NCBI GenBank assembly: GCA_910584845.1
Contig: CAJUDH010000002.1
Span: forward strand, 1 to 64,000
From: an uncultured Lachnospiraceae bacterium
GTDB taxonomy: Bacteria > Bacillota > Clostridia > Lachnospirales > Lachnospiraceae
Direction: 5' to 3'
Length of the DNA: 64,000 nt
Shown here piece after piece: positions 7,310 through 16,208 of this stretch; position 1 is the first letter of the stretch; every line of letters begins with the position of its first letter. Both the position numbers and the translations under genes were made by a program. Under the pieces are notes generated by a model. That model was not told where the DNA came from and searched no databases. It saw nothing but the letters and a program-made list of their open reading frames with translations.

Positions 7310-8620
7310 TCCTATGTGAAAAATTTTATAAAAAATTAAAATATGTAAAAAGTGCTTGTAAAATCCACTTAGTTATATTAAAATATCCCTACAAAGATGA
7401 TTAGGAAAGGGAAAAGGAGGTGAAAAGCCAAAAAGCGCCTGTTATTTACAAAATATCGGCTATGCCGGGTTTGGCGACGGAACCAAAACAGGACCGTCTG
7501 TCCGGCAAAGCATGGGGAACCGGAAAAACCGGACCATTCAAAAAGATCCAAGGCTTGCATGGGTTATGGGCGGCCCTCAAAAGGAACCCGTTACAGATAC
7601 CCGACCGCCATCCGGGCACCCGGTAGCATAAGGCTTGGAAAAAGATGAAAACATTGCTGCCTCATCGAGGAGCTTTTGGAAGGAGATTCCTTCTATGCCC
7701 TTGTTTCCCACACGGGCATTTTTCAAAGGCAAAGCCATCCCTTTATGGGATCCCTGTTTGCCATCTGGTGGATATCTTACATTCATCAAAACTCCCCCTA
7801 TCATTATTTCAATTTTAAAGCAAAGGGTTTCATGGTATGCCGCAACCTGCCAAACGGCCGGATTTTGGCCATGAACCTGTTTGGGCGAGGAAATCATTTG
7901 TCCAAACGCTATGTGCTGCAGGCTGCGCCGCACGGAAGCATCACGCGATAACGCCCTGTACCCAAGAAGCAGCCCATGGCAAAACCACCTGCATATACCG
8001 GAAAGAAGGACCTTTCCAAAGGGTGCAATACAGGACGCAGGCACTTTTAAAAAACCAAATATCATCTTTGTCCATTGCAGTTACCGGCACTGCCCCTAAA
8101 GCGGCCCCATTCCGGGAAGCCCTTCGGGAACGGCGTTTTCTGCGGCGCCGGCCCGAAAAAAATAGACTCCGCATCCTGGAAGTAAACGGATGGTTTCCTC
8201 TGTCCGGGCCAAGGGCAGGCGCATCGTTTTCGCAAAGGCTGTCAACATACCTTTCGTGGATGATGGAACGATTGCCGGGCAAAGGCCTGGGGTCCGGTAT
8301 ATTGGGAAGGTAATTGCCGGAACGTTAAGCGGACGTCAGCCAAAGGCATTTCTGGAAACCGGCGGCACTAAAAGGAGCGGAATGCAAGCTGGAGTTACGC
8401 CGCTGTTTGGCAGCGGAAAGGCCAGAAGAGAGAAGAAAAAACCGATCCCCATCTGTGCCCCAAGTGTTCCAGGTTCCGTAGGTGTTTTTGCTGCCGCCCG
8501 CATTGGCATGGGATTTTTAATTTTTATGGGGTTAAGGAGCAAGGGCGATAAACGGAAATTGTGTCACGGCAAAAGCCTCTTTGGCATACTTGCTTTTTCA
8601 CCCCGTAACGGGAGGGTCAC
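7310..8620. other. 1.3-kb region without a supportable gene
   Basis: The left 100 bp are AT-rich; the remainder has the base composition of coding DNA, but open frames on both strands are short, overlapping and match no family I know. A candidate at 7420-7626 (+) would start with a GTG that overlaps its own AGGAGG, which is not workable. A 162-codon minus-strand frame (8065-7577) and a 144-codon plus-strand frame (8190-8624) lack a proper start signal and conserved motifs. The area may be decayed coding sequence or hold an unrecognised RNA. Confidence 0.5.
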
Positions 8621-8935
8621 GTGAAAAAGTATCGATTAAATAACGAAAACCGTCAAGTATTCCTAAATGGCCTCCAGCAGTATAAAAACCAGGGAGTATC
8701 CATCCTGGTTGACGGGGAAAAGGCCGAAGCCCCCCAATGGGAAAAGGTCCTGGAGGAGTACGAAGACGGAAGTTTCTATATGGGGGATTATATTTGGGAG
8801 GATGAGCCTGCCCTTTTGGGGGAAGGAAAACATGACAGGCAAGACCCTCCGGACAAACTCCGTGAAAACCCGGAGGAATATAAGCCCTGCAGAAAATTAG
8901 TCCAAATCCGGTTTGACCGGGTATATCACCGTTAA
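8621..8935 (+). CDS. Small protein of unknown function
   Basis: A 104-residue soluble, charged protein I do not recognise. It starts with GTG behind GGAGGGTCAC, a good ribosome binding site. The sequence is compatible with a small alpha/beta fold: MKKYRLNNENRQVFLNGLQQYKNQG, then a VSILVDGEKA strand, a highly acidic middle (EDGSFYMGDYIWEDEPALL) and a basic tail (KLVQIRFDRVYHR). No signal peptide or membrane segment. It stands alone, about 220 bp before the GH18 gene, with an inverted repeat in between. Reality of the gene is supported by start signal and composition only. Confidence 0.6.
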   Translation: MKKYRLNNENRQVFLNGLQQYKNQGVSILVDGEKAEAPQWEKVLEEYEDGSFYMGDYIWEDEPALLGEGKHDRQDPPDKLRENPEEYKPCRKLVQIRFDRVYHR

Positions 8936-9000
8936 CAGGAAAAACACTTTTATTTCAGCCATATTATTTCAGGGGATTCCCAATTCAGCCTGGGAAAACA

Positions 9001-9032
9001 TATGGGTGGGAAAAGGAAAATGCCCACCCATA
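9001..9032 (+). repeat. Inverted repeat downstream of the small protein gene
   Basis: TATGGGTGGG (9001-9010) and CCCACCCATA form a perfect 10-bp stem with a purine-rich loop. No T run follows, so it is a weak terminator at best. Confidence 0.5.
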
Positions 9033-9090
9033 CCTCCCTTGGCGCCTGTGGATTTGTCAGGAAAAATTAAGAGAAAATAGGAAGCAACTG

Positions 9091-9099
9091 TGATATAAT
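9091..9099 (+). promoter_or_regulatory. Extended -10 promoter element of the GH18 gene
   Basis: TGTGATATAAT carries a TGN-TATAAT extended -10 (TATAAT at 9094-9099), 60 bp before the GH18 start. There is no convincing -35. The same TGTGATATAAT string recurs before the histidine kinase gene. Confidence 0.5.
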
Positions 9100-9158
9100 C
9101 GTAACAGTGCGGATCCATATATACCGTTTCTGCCATTATATCGCTGGAGGATTAAATA

Positions 9159-10817
9159 ATGAAAAAATTTCTGATGTCGCTCATGGCAATCATCATGATT
9201 ATCCTGTTCCTGGCCGCTGCTGCCGGAATTTTCTTTTATAAAAAATACGTCCCCACCAAAGAACTGGCTGACCAGAATGAATGGTTTGGCGTAATCGGTG
9301 ACCGGGTAGCCATTATTTTAAATAATGAACGGGTAGAAAATATAAAAGGGCGCTATCTAGACGGCGAATTATATCTGCCCCTTAACTGGGTCAACGAAAC
9401 CTTAAACGAACGTTTCTATTGGGACGAGGGGGAACAGCTTTTGATCTACACTTTGCCCAACGAAATTGTCTATGCCGATGTTTCTACCTTGGGGAGCAGC
9501 CAAAAGCCCCTTGTCGTCCAGCAAGAAAACCAGGTCTGGCTACTGGCAGGCTTAGTGCTGAACTATACGGACATACGGATGGAACGTTTTATTGACGGGG
9601 ATGTAAAACGTGTTTTTATTGATACGCAATGGGACCCCATCCCCATTGCCAACACAAAAAAGGACGGGAAGCTCCGGGTGCGGGGAGGCGTAAAAAGCCC
9701 CATTTTAACAGACGTGGCACAAAAAGAACCCCTGGAAATCCTGGAGCCCATGGAACAATGGACGAAAGTGCGGACCCAAACCGGCTTTATCGGGTACATC
9801 CAGAACAAACTACTGGAAGAATCGGTAGATCAGCCACAAGTCAGCACCTTCCAGCACCCCGTTTACACAAATATCTCCATGAAGGATCCCGTTTGCCTGG
9901 TTTGGCATCAGACCTTTTCCCAGCAAGCCAATGACGCCATGCCACAAATGATGGCCAATGTAAAAGGGGTGAACGTCATTGCCCCTACCTGGTTCATGCT
10001 GACTGACAACAAAGGCAACTATGAAAGCCTGGCGGATCAAGGATACGTACAAGAGGCGCACAACATGGGGTTACAGGTATGGGCTGTCCTGGATAATTTT
10101 AACAAAGGGGACAACGTACAGTCCGAAATCCTTTTTGCCAGTACTACGGCTCGCAAAAAGCTGATCGCTTCCCTAATAAAAGACGCAAAAACTTATGGTT
10201 TAGACGGCATCAACCTGGACGTGGAAGGCATTAAAGAACAGGCCGGCCCCCATTATGTCCAGTTTATACGGGAGCTTTCCGTACATTGCCGAAATGAAGG
10301 GCTTGTTTTGTCTGTGGACAATACCGTCCCTGCTGCCTATTCCGCTTTTTATAACCGGGAAGAACAAGGGCGGGTGGTAGATTATGTGGTCATTATGGCT
10401 TATGATGAACATCATGTAGGAGGTGAAGCCGGATCCGTGGCTTCCCTGGGATATGTGACAAAAGGGGTTGAAGACACTTTGGCTATGATCCCAAAAGAAA
10501 AAGTGATTGTCGGCATCCCGTTTTATACCCGCCTGTGGGAAACCGACGGGGAAACCCTCAATGCTACATCCATGGGCATTGCCACGGCCAAAAAATGGGT
10601 GGAGCAAAACGGAATGGAACTTAAATGGCAGGAGGAAACCGGGCAGTATTACGGCGAGCTGGAAAAAGATGGCAAAACATACCGCCTGTGGATGGAGGAA
10701 GAAGCATCCCTACGCGCAAAAATGGATGTGGCCCGGGAAAAAAACCTGGCCGGTGTGGCTTGCTGGAAATTGGGGTTTGAGACAAAAGAACTATGGGACA
10801 TTGTACGCTTAAAGTAA
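9159..10817 (+). CDS. Membrane-anchored glycosyl hydrolase family 18 protein with SH3 domain
   Basis: A 552-residue envelope protein. Residues 1-27 are a signal-anchor helix. Residues about 40-150 resemble a copper-amine-oxidase-N/stalk-like module (DGELYLPLNWVNE). Residues about 165-215 form a bacterial SH3 domain (GKLRVRGGVKSPILTDV, WTKVRTQTGFIGYI), a wall-binding unit. From about 235 to the end is a GH18 barrel: the catalytic strand reads DGINLDVEG with the acid Glu near residue 356, and MAYDEHH is the substrate-side motif. Related proteins cleave peptidoglycan or other N-acetylglucosamine polymers. The start follows GGAGG with an 8-base spacer. The metallophosphoesterase gene begins 15 bp downstream, so they are cotranscribed. 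Confidence 0.88.
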   Translation: MKKFLMSLMAIIMIILFLAAAAGIFFYKKYVPTKELADQNEWFGVIGDRVAIILNNERVENIKGRYLDGELYLPLNWVNETLNERFYWDEGEQLLIYTLPNEIVYADVSTLGSSQKPLVVQQENQVWLLAGLVLNYTDIRMERFIDGDVKRVFIDTQWDPIPIANTKKDGKLRVRGGVKSPILTDVAQKEPLEILEPMEQWTKVRTQTGFIGYIQNKLLEESVDQPQVSTFQHPVYTNISMKDPVCLVWHQTFSQQANDAMPQMMANVKGVNVIAPTWFMLTDNKGNYESLADQGYVQEAHNMGLQVWAVLDNFNKGDNVQSEILFASTTARKKLIASLIKDAKTYGLDGINLDVEGIKEQAGPHYVQFIRELSVHCRNEGLVLSVDNTVPAAYSAFYNREEQGRVVDYVVIMAYDEHHVGGEAGSVASLGYVTKGVEDTLAMIPKEKVIVGIPFYTRLWETDGETLNATSMGIATAKKWVEQNGMELKWQEETGQYYGELEKDGKTYRLWMEEEASLRAKMDVAREKNLAGVACWKLGFETKELWDIVRLK

Positions 10818-10832
10818 AGCAGGGAGTGGGCT

Positions 10833-12359
10833 ATGAATAAAAAAACCTTTACCAATATCAGAAAAAAACATGCTTTCCCATTATTTTGTGCCGTTGCCCT
10901 GTCCTGTGCCATGTTCTGTGGCTGTTCCAGGGAAACCAGCTCAAATGCCGACGCCGAAAGCAGTAGCCAGCCACCGTTATCCGAAAGCCAACCGGAGCCA
11001 TCCGCCAATATAGGCCCTTCTGCAGGGCCAGGCGGGCCTACAGAAGAAACGCCGGAAACCGCCCAGCCAAACATCGTGGAACCCTTCCCTTCCCAAGGGC
11101 AGGAAGAAGAGGAAGAAACTGGCTCTTTGTACCTTCCACCGGATTACGAATGGGAAAACAGCGCCATTATCGCTACCGACATCCATTACCTGGCCAGGTC
11201 CCTGACCGATGGCGGCAGCCGGTTTCAATATATGGTTGAACATGGAGACGGGAAAATCGTCACCTATATTGACCAGATTACCGACGCCTTTCTGGAAGAG
11301 GTATTCATCCAGAAACCGGATATCCTGATCCTAAGCGGGGATTTGACCCTGGATGGGGAGAAGAAAAGCCATGAAGAATTGGCAGAAAAACTTTACCGGG
11401 TTAAAAATGCCGGGATCCCTGTACTGGTGATCCCGGGAAACCACGATATTAATAACCGCCGCGCTGCGCAATATAAAGGGGAAGAACGTTCGCCGGCAGA
11501 GTTCACCACTCCGGAGGAATTCCGCTACATATACAGGGATTTCGGTTATGACGAGGCTGTCAGTGAAGACCCTTTGTCCCTTAGTTACGTATATCAGGTA
11601 GATGAATACAACCGCATGCTAATGTTGGACACCTGCCAATATCAGCAAAAAGCCCTAGTGGGCGGTGCAATCCTTAGCGATACCTATGATTGGATCGAAG
11701 GGCAGCTAGAGGATGCCTGGAGCAACGGGATCAATATCATTCCGGTGGCCCATCACAATTTGTTGGACCAAAGTGAAATCTATGTAGATGACTGCACCAT
11801 TGAACATGGGGAACAGCTGGCATCCATGCTGGAAGATTGGGAAGTCCCTCTGTTTTTAAGCGGCCATCTCCATGTACAGCATACCAAGCGCTCCGAAGAA
11901 CATCAAGGGATTTGGGAAATGGTGACCAGTTCCCTGGCCACCCCAGCGTGTCAATATGGGCGGTTGATTTTCCGGGACGACGGGAGTTTTGCTTACTGGA
12001 CCCAGGCCGTGGACGTAGAACGGTGGGCCCGGAAGCATAACCGCACGGAAAAAGATCTACTGGAATTCGACGAATTTAAAGAACCGTTCCTCCGGCGGGT
12101 CTTTTACCATCAATCCTATGACGCGCTGCAATCCATAGAATCCTTTTCCGAAACCCAGCGGGTGCAGATGTCCCAGCTGTACTCTGAACTGAATTACCAC
12201 TACTACCAGGGGACTGCCTACCAGGTACGCAACAAAATCCTTAAAGATCCGGATTACCTCCTTTGGCTGGAAGACGGTTCCTTCACGGTACTGTCGGATT
12301 ATGTGCAATATATTGTCAGCGACGCCAAACGTAATTACAATTGGGTAGAAATGGATTGA
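10833..12359 (+). CDS. Lipoprotein calcineurin-like metallophosphoesterase
   Basis: A 508-residue secreted, lipid-anchored phosphoesterase. The signal peptide ends in the lipobox MFCG-C31; a Ser/Pro/Glu-rich linker runs to about residue 100. The metal-binding motifs occur in order: TDIHYLA (D-x-H), SGDLTLDG (GDx2), PGNHDINN (GNHD), VAHHNL and SGHLHVQH (GHxH), giving the two-metal site. The C-terminal 120 residues are family-specific and unknown. Similar secreted enzymes act on phosphodiesters, lipids or teichoic-acid-type polymers. It sits between the GH18 gene and the CwlD amidase on the same strand, suggesting a cell-envelope job. Substrate cannot be read from the sequence. Confidence 0.9.
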   Translation: MNKKTFTNIRKKHAFPLFCAVALSCAMFCGCSRETSSNADAESSSQPPLSESQPEPSANIGPSAGPGGPTEETPETAQPNIVEPFPSQGQEEEEETGSLYLPPDYEWENSAIIATDIHYLARSLTDGGSRFQYMVEHGDGKIVTYIDQITDAFLEEVFIQKPDILILSGDLTLDGEKKSHEELAEKLYRVKNAGIPVLVIPGNHDINNRRAAQYKGEERSPAEFTTPEEFRYIYRDFGYDEAVSEDPLSLSYVYQVDEYNRMLMLDTCQYQQKALVGGAILSDTYDWIEGQLEDAWSNGINIIPVAHHNLLDQSEIYVDDCTIEHGEQLASMLEDWEVPLFLSGHLHVQHTKRSEEHQGIWEMVTSSLATPACQYGRLIFRDDGSFAYWTQAVDVERWARKHNRTEKDLLEFDEFKEPFLRRVFYHQSYDALQSIESFSETQRVQMSQLYSELNYHYYQGTAYQVRNKILKDPDYLLWLEDGSFTVLSDYVQYIVSDAKRNYNWVEMD

Positions 12360-12426
12360 CGTTCTTTTTTCCTCCTTCCCGGGATATATTATGTATAATT
12401 GATAGGGATAATTGGATGGAACGAGA

Positions 12427-13122
12427 ATGAGGGATCAAAAACCGGAAATGTTAATGGGGGCATTGCTACTGTTATTTATTTTTCTCATATCCCGGCATGC
12501 CGGAATGATGGTATCCGGACAAAAAGTAATGGCAGAACCTGCAAAACCCCTGGTGGTAATCGACAGCGGCCATGGCGGCAACGACCCTGGTAAAGTAGGT
12601 GTGGATGGGAGCCTGGAAAAAGATGTCAACCTGCAAATTGCCACAAAGCTGAAAACGTATTTGGAAGCGTCTGATGTAGAAGTCATCATGACCCGTGACG
12701 AGGACAAAGGCCTATATGGGGAAAAAGACAGCCGGAAAAAGATGGCAGATATGAAAAACCGTTGCGCACTGATCAATGAAGCCAAACCAGACCTGGTCGT
12801 CAGCATCCACCAAAATAGTTATCATGAGGAAAACGTCTCCGGCGGGCAAGTATTTTATTACAAGAGCTCAGAAAAGGGAAAGCGGTTGGCAGAAACCATC
12901 CAGAAACGTTTTGATTATGTACTGGGGGAGGATAACCGGCGGTTGGCGAAACCCAACGGGAGCTATTATCTACTGCTTCATGTCAAGCAGCCTATTGTCA
13001 TTGTGGAATGCGGCTTCTTGTCCAATTGGAAAGAAGCCAAAGCACTGAACACAAAAGAATATCAAGACCGGATGGCGTGGACGATCCATATGGGGGTTAT
13101 GGAGTTCCTGAACGAGGATTAA
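12427..13122 (+). CDS. cwlD: N-acetylmuramoyl-L-alanine amidase, CwlD type
   Basis: A 231-residue Amidase_3 enzyme that removes peptides from muramic acid; CwlD in spore formers makes muramic-delta-lactam in cortex. An N-terminal signal anchor (MLMGALLLLFIFLISRHAG) is followed by the zinc motifs: IDSGHGGNDPGKVG (His ligand), the Glu in LEKDVNL, the SIHQNS motif (second His) and the catalytic Glu in VECGFLSN. Size fits CwlD (about 235), with no extra wall-binding repeats. I prefer the ATG at 12427; a TTG at 12412 behind AGGG is an alternative start adding five residues. A TATAAT lies at 12394-12399, so it may have its own promoter in addition to readthrough. Confidence 0.88.
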   Translation: MRDQKPEMLMGALLLLFIFLISRHAGMMVSGQKVMAEPAKPLVVIDSGHGGNDPGKVGVDGSLEKDVNLQIATKLKTYLEASDVEVIMTRDEDKGLYGEKDSRKKMADMKNRCALINEAKPDLVVSIHQNSYHEENVSGGQVFYYKSSEKGKRLAETIQKRFDYVLGEDNRRLAKPNGSYYLLLHVKQPIVIVECGFLSNWKEAKALNTKEYQDRMAWTIHMGVMEFLNED

Positions 13123-13175
13123 CGTCCTGCCCCCATAAAAGCGGCTTTGGGGCAGGTGATTCGCTAGGAATGCCA

Positions 13176-13205
13176 TTGCTTTTCTTCCCCACTTTGTGAT
13201 ATAAT
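13176..13205 (+). promoter_or_regulatory. Promoter of the hybrid histidine kinase gene
   Basis: TTGCTT (13176-13181) and TATAAT (13200-13205) are 18 bp apart, and the -10 has a TG extension (TGTGATATAAT). The AGGAGG at 13240 and the start at 13256 follow. Confidence 0.6.
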
Positions 13206-13255
13206 TTAGCAAAAGAAACACATAAAGAAAGTACTTTTCAGGAGGCCGACAGGCA

Positions 13256-15655
13256 ATGGGCGTAATGGGAATCAAAGAACAGCATGAGCAGGCGGAACTT
13301 CTGGCCGCCATCGAAAATACGGACATCTGCACTTTTTGGTATTATCCACAAAAAAAGATGATTACTATGGATGACAGGACTGCCCGGATCTATCAATGTA
13401 AAAAAGAATATTGGAATATGCCTACAAGTTTTGCCGATGACTTTGTCCACCCATCCACACGTCCGCCTTTCTATGAAATGTACCGCCGGATTGACGCAGG
13501 GGAAAAGACGGCACAAGCATCCTTCAGCAGCATCGACCGGCGCAACTGGTGTACGGTTACCATAACTACGGTCACCTTTGACCCCTTCGGCAAACCGGAA
13601 AAAGCCTGTGGCATTGTGCAAAACATTTCCGAAATGAAAATGCAGGAGGCGGAATACAGCAATAACAAAACCCGGTTATCCAATATCATCGAAGCCATGA
13701 GCAAGATTTATATTTTTAATTATTATATTGATCTTGAAACCATGGAGTTTTCAGAAATCGTCGGCCTGGGATATGTCACGGAAATGTTGGGTACGAAAGG
13801 GGATGCCGTCCATGCTTTTCAACAATTTTGCAATGCGTTAGTGGATACAAACCATAAACTGCCGTTTCAAAATTTTGTAAATTTAGATACCCTGGCAGGC
13901 AGGATTGGCGACCGGCAAAATATCTCCCTGGAATACCTTAGCATCCGCAAAGGGTGGTGCCGGGCCAGCTTCATTGTCGTAACACGGGACAGGGCCGGGC
14001 TCCCTGTCCAGGTTGAGTTCGTAGTGGAAAATATCAGCGCTGAGAGGGAAAAAGAACTGGAAGCAAAAAAAGCGTTGGAAAGGGCTTATGAAACCGCTAA
14101 CCGTGCCAATGCCAGTAAATCCGCATTCCTAAACAACATGTCCCATGACATACGGACTCCTATGAACGCCATTGTGGGATTCTCGGCCATTGCGGCAACC
14201 CACATTGACAATAAAGAACGGGTTCAGGACTGTATTTCAAAAATAACCGCCTCCAGCAAACATCTTTTATCCATAATTAACGAGGTCTTGGATATGAGCC
14301 GGATTGAAAGTGGAAAAATCCATATCCAGGAGAAAGAGGCGAACCTTCCTGCAGTCATGCATGACTTTATGAACATGATTCAAGGCCAAATCCGGTTGAA
14401 AGGGCTGAAGCTTTATGTCGACACCTTGAATTTGTCCCATGAAAACGTATATGCCGATGAAGCCCGGCTCCACCGGATCCTGCTTAACCTTACCGGTAAT
14501 GCGATCAAATTCACACCTGCCGGCGGCACTGTCTCGATCCGCTTATCCGAAGGGCCCCAGCCTTCTGCCCAATATGGCAATTATATCATTTCCGTCAAGG
14601 ACACCGGTATTGGTATGAGCAGGGAGTTCCTGCCTCATGTTTTTGAACCCTTTGAGCGGGAACGCACTTCCACAGTTAGTAAAATGGAAGGCACAGGCCT
14701 TGGCATGGCCATCACCAAAAATATTATTGAGATGATGGGGGGAACCATTTCCGTTGTAAGCGAGCAGGGGGAAGGGTCTTTATTCACCGTAGAACTTCCC
14801 TTGCGTCTTATGGAAAAGCAAATCGAAGACCCCAGGATTGAAGGGCTGGCCGGCCTACGCGCCATGGTGGTAGATGATGATTTTAATGTATGTGACAGCG
14901 TGTCTAAAATGTTAAATCAAATTGGAATGGCGCCTGAATGGACCTTGTCTGGAAAGGAAGCCCTTCTACGGACCCAATCGGCCCTTGAGATGAACCGGCC
15001 CTTTTCCGTTTATATTATTGATTGGAAAATCCCGGACATCAACAGCATGGAAGTAATCTGCCAGCTCCGCCAGTCTATCGGCAGCCAGGTTCCGGTTTAT
15101 ATCCTTACCGCTTACGATTACAGCGACATCGAAGAGGAAGCCAAAAAGGCTGGTGTAACCGGCTTTTGCCAAAAGCCATTATTCCTGTCCCAGCTTCGGG
15201 CCGCCCTCCTCGAACACCTGGGAGAAAACGTAAAATGCCAAAACGGGCCGGAATCCATGCCCAATGAAATATTCCGGAAAAAACGCATCCTATTGGTAGA
15301 AGACAATGAACTCAACAGGGAAATTGCTGAAGAGATCCTTACCGAGGCCGGATTTTCCATTGACACGGCGGAAGATGGCAAAATTGCCGTAGACAAAATA
15401 ACCAGTGCAGACCAGGGGGCTTATGACCTGATCTTGATGGACATACAAATGCCCATTATGGATGGATATGAGGCTACCAAAGTCATCCGGGCTATGCCGT
15501 TTGATTGGATTAAAAAACTGCCCATCCTTGCCATGACAGCAAATGCATTTGAGGAAGACCGCAAAAATGCACTGGCAGCCGGGATGAACGGCCATCTGAC
15601 CAAGCCCATAGATACGGATAAATTATTTAAGGCTTTAGCAAAACACCTGCAGTAA
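13256..15655 (+). CDS. Hybrid sensor histidine kinase with two receiver domains
   Basis: A 799-residue cytoplasmic signalling protein without membrane helices. Two PAS-like regions occupy about residues 1-120 and 130-275. A HisKA domain follows with SHDIRTPMNAIVG (phospho-acceptor His near residue 297), then a HATPase with the N box LLNLTGNAIKF, G1 DTGIGM and G2 GTGLGMAI (near 480). Two receiver domains come last: the first (from about 535) has VVDDDFN and IIDWKIPD as its phospho-Asp strand, which departs from the usual MD-x-x-M-P; the second (from about 677) is canonical, LLVEDNE and LMDIQMPIMDG, with LTKPID at the end. No output domain is attached and no response regulator gene is adjacent. 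Stimulus unknown. Confidence 0.93.
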   Translation: MGVMGIKEQHEQAELLAAIENTDICTFWYYPQKKMITMDDRTARIYQCKKEYWNMPTSFADDFVHPSTRPPFYEMYRRIDAGEKTAQASFSSIDRRNWCTVTITTVTFDPFGKPEKACGIVQNISEMKMQEAEYSNNKTRLSNIIEAMSKIYIFNYYIDLETMEFSEIVGLGYVTEMLGTKGDAVHAFQQFCNALVDTNHKLPFQNFVNLDTLAGRIGDRQNISLEYLSIRKGWCRASFIVVTRDRAGLPVQVEFVVENISAEREKELEAKKALERAYETANRANASKSAFLNNMSHDIRTPMNAIVGFSAIAATHIDNKERVQDCISKITASSKHLLSIINEVLDMSRIESGKIHIQEKEANLPAVMHDFMNMIQGQIRLKGLKLYVDTLNLSHENVYADEARLHRILLNLTGNAIKFTPAGGTVSIRLSEGPQPSAQYGNYIISVKDTGIGMSREFLPHVFEPFERERTSTVSKMEGTGLGMAITKNIIEMMGGTISVVSEQGEGSLFTVELPLRLMEKQIEDPRIEGLAGLRAMVVDDDFNVCDSVSKMLNQIGMAPEWTLSGKEALLRTQSALEMNRPFSVYIIDWKIPDINSMEVICQLRQSIGSQVPVYILTAYDYSDIEEEAKKAGVTGFCQKPLFLSQLRAALLEHLGENVKCQNGPESMPNEIFRKKRILLVEDNELNREIAEEILTEAGFSIDTAEDGKIAVDKITSADQGAYDLILMDIQMPIMDGYEATKVIRAMPFDWIKKLPILAMTANAFEEDRKNALAAGMNGHLTKPIDTDKLFKALAKHLQ

Positions 15656-15677
15656 AACCCCGGGCGGAAATGGAAAA

Positions 15678-15771
15678 GGCTGTTACAAATTTGGCAATTC
15701 CACAATATCAGGCTAAATCATCCAGAATAACAATAACCAATATTATGGAAATCCGCCATATTGAAACAGCC
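15678..15771. repeat. 94-bp imperfect inverted repeat after the kinase gene
   Basis: The ends GGCTGTT (15678-15684) and AACAGCC (15765-15771) are complementary, and the pairing continues imperfectly inward (TTTGGC with GCCATA, AATTCC with GGAAAT, ACAATATC with AATATT). It follows the histidine kinase stop and faces the TSCPD gene. It may act as a terminator or be a short non-autonomous mobile element. Confidence 0.5.
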
Positions 15772-15846
15772 GCTTCCCTATTTCCCTTTTTATTTCCCTT
15801 TGAAAACATGATCACACATCCACAAACACAGCATAGGCAACAAAAC

Positions 15847-16095
15847 CTAATTCTGTCCTGCCTTATAAGTTTTTAAAGCCTGCGCCAGTTGATCCGGGCA
15901 GGATGTAGGGCGGCCCCCGCAAGGTATCCCCTCCAAGCGGGAAATCACCTCATCAATGTCCATCCCTTCTACCAGGCGGGCTACCCCCTGCGTATTGCCG
16001 GAGCATCCATTGGTAAACTTCACATTGACAACCTTGTTATCCTGAACGTCAAAATCAATTTTAGTGGAACATACATTGCGTGTTTTATAAACCAT
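15847..16095 (-). CDS. TSCPD domain protein
   Basis: An 82-residue protein of the small TSCPD family (TIGR03905-like). It has conserved cysteines in RNVCSTKIDF, the NGCSGNTQGV loop and the diagnostic GGRPTSCPDQLAQAL near the C-terminus. The same domain occurs at the C-terminus of class II ribonucleotide reductases and as stand-alone proteins of unknown function in anaerobes; a metal or nucleotide role is possible but unproven. The start is the ATG behind GAGGAGG; eight upstream in-frame residues are discarded. It is 113 bp upstream of the next minus-strand gene's end and probably a separate unit. Confidence 0.88.
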   Translation of the reverse strand: MVYKTRNVCSTKIDFDVQDNKVVNVKFTNGCSGNTQGVARLVEGMDIDEVISRLEGIPCGGRPTSCPDQLAQALKTYKAGQN

Positions 16096-16208
16096 AACCT
16101 TCCTCCTCTGTTTTATCAAATTTCGTTACCAAATAGTTCTATTATATCCATTATGGCAAAAGGTTGTCAAGAAAATTCCTCCTCCTTTTGAAGCCAAACC
16201 ATTCCCCA

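Noticed and set aside
7420..7626. 68-codon plus-strand open frame after AAAAGGAGG
   Set aside because: The only start (GTG) overlaps the Shine-Dalgarno sequence, and the protein matches nothing I know.
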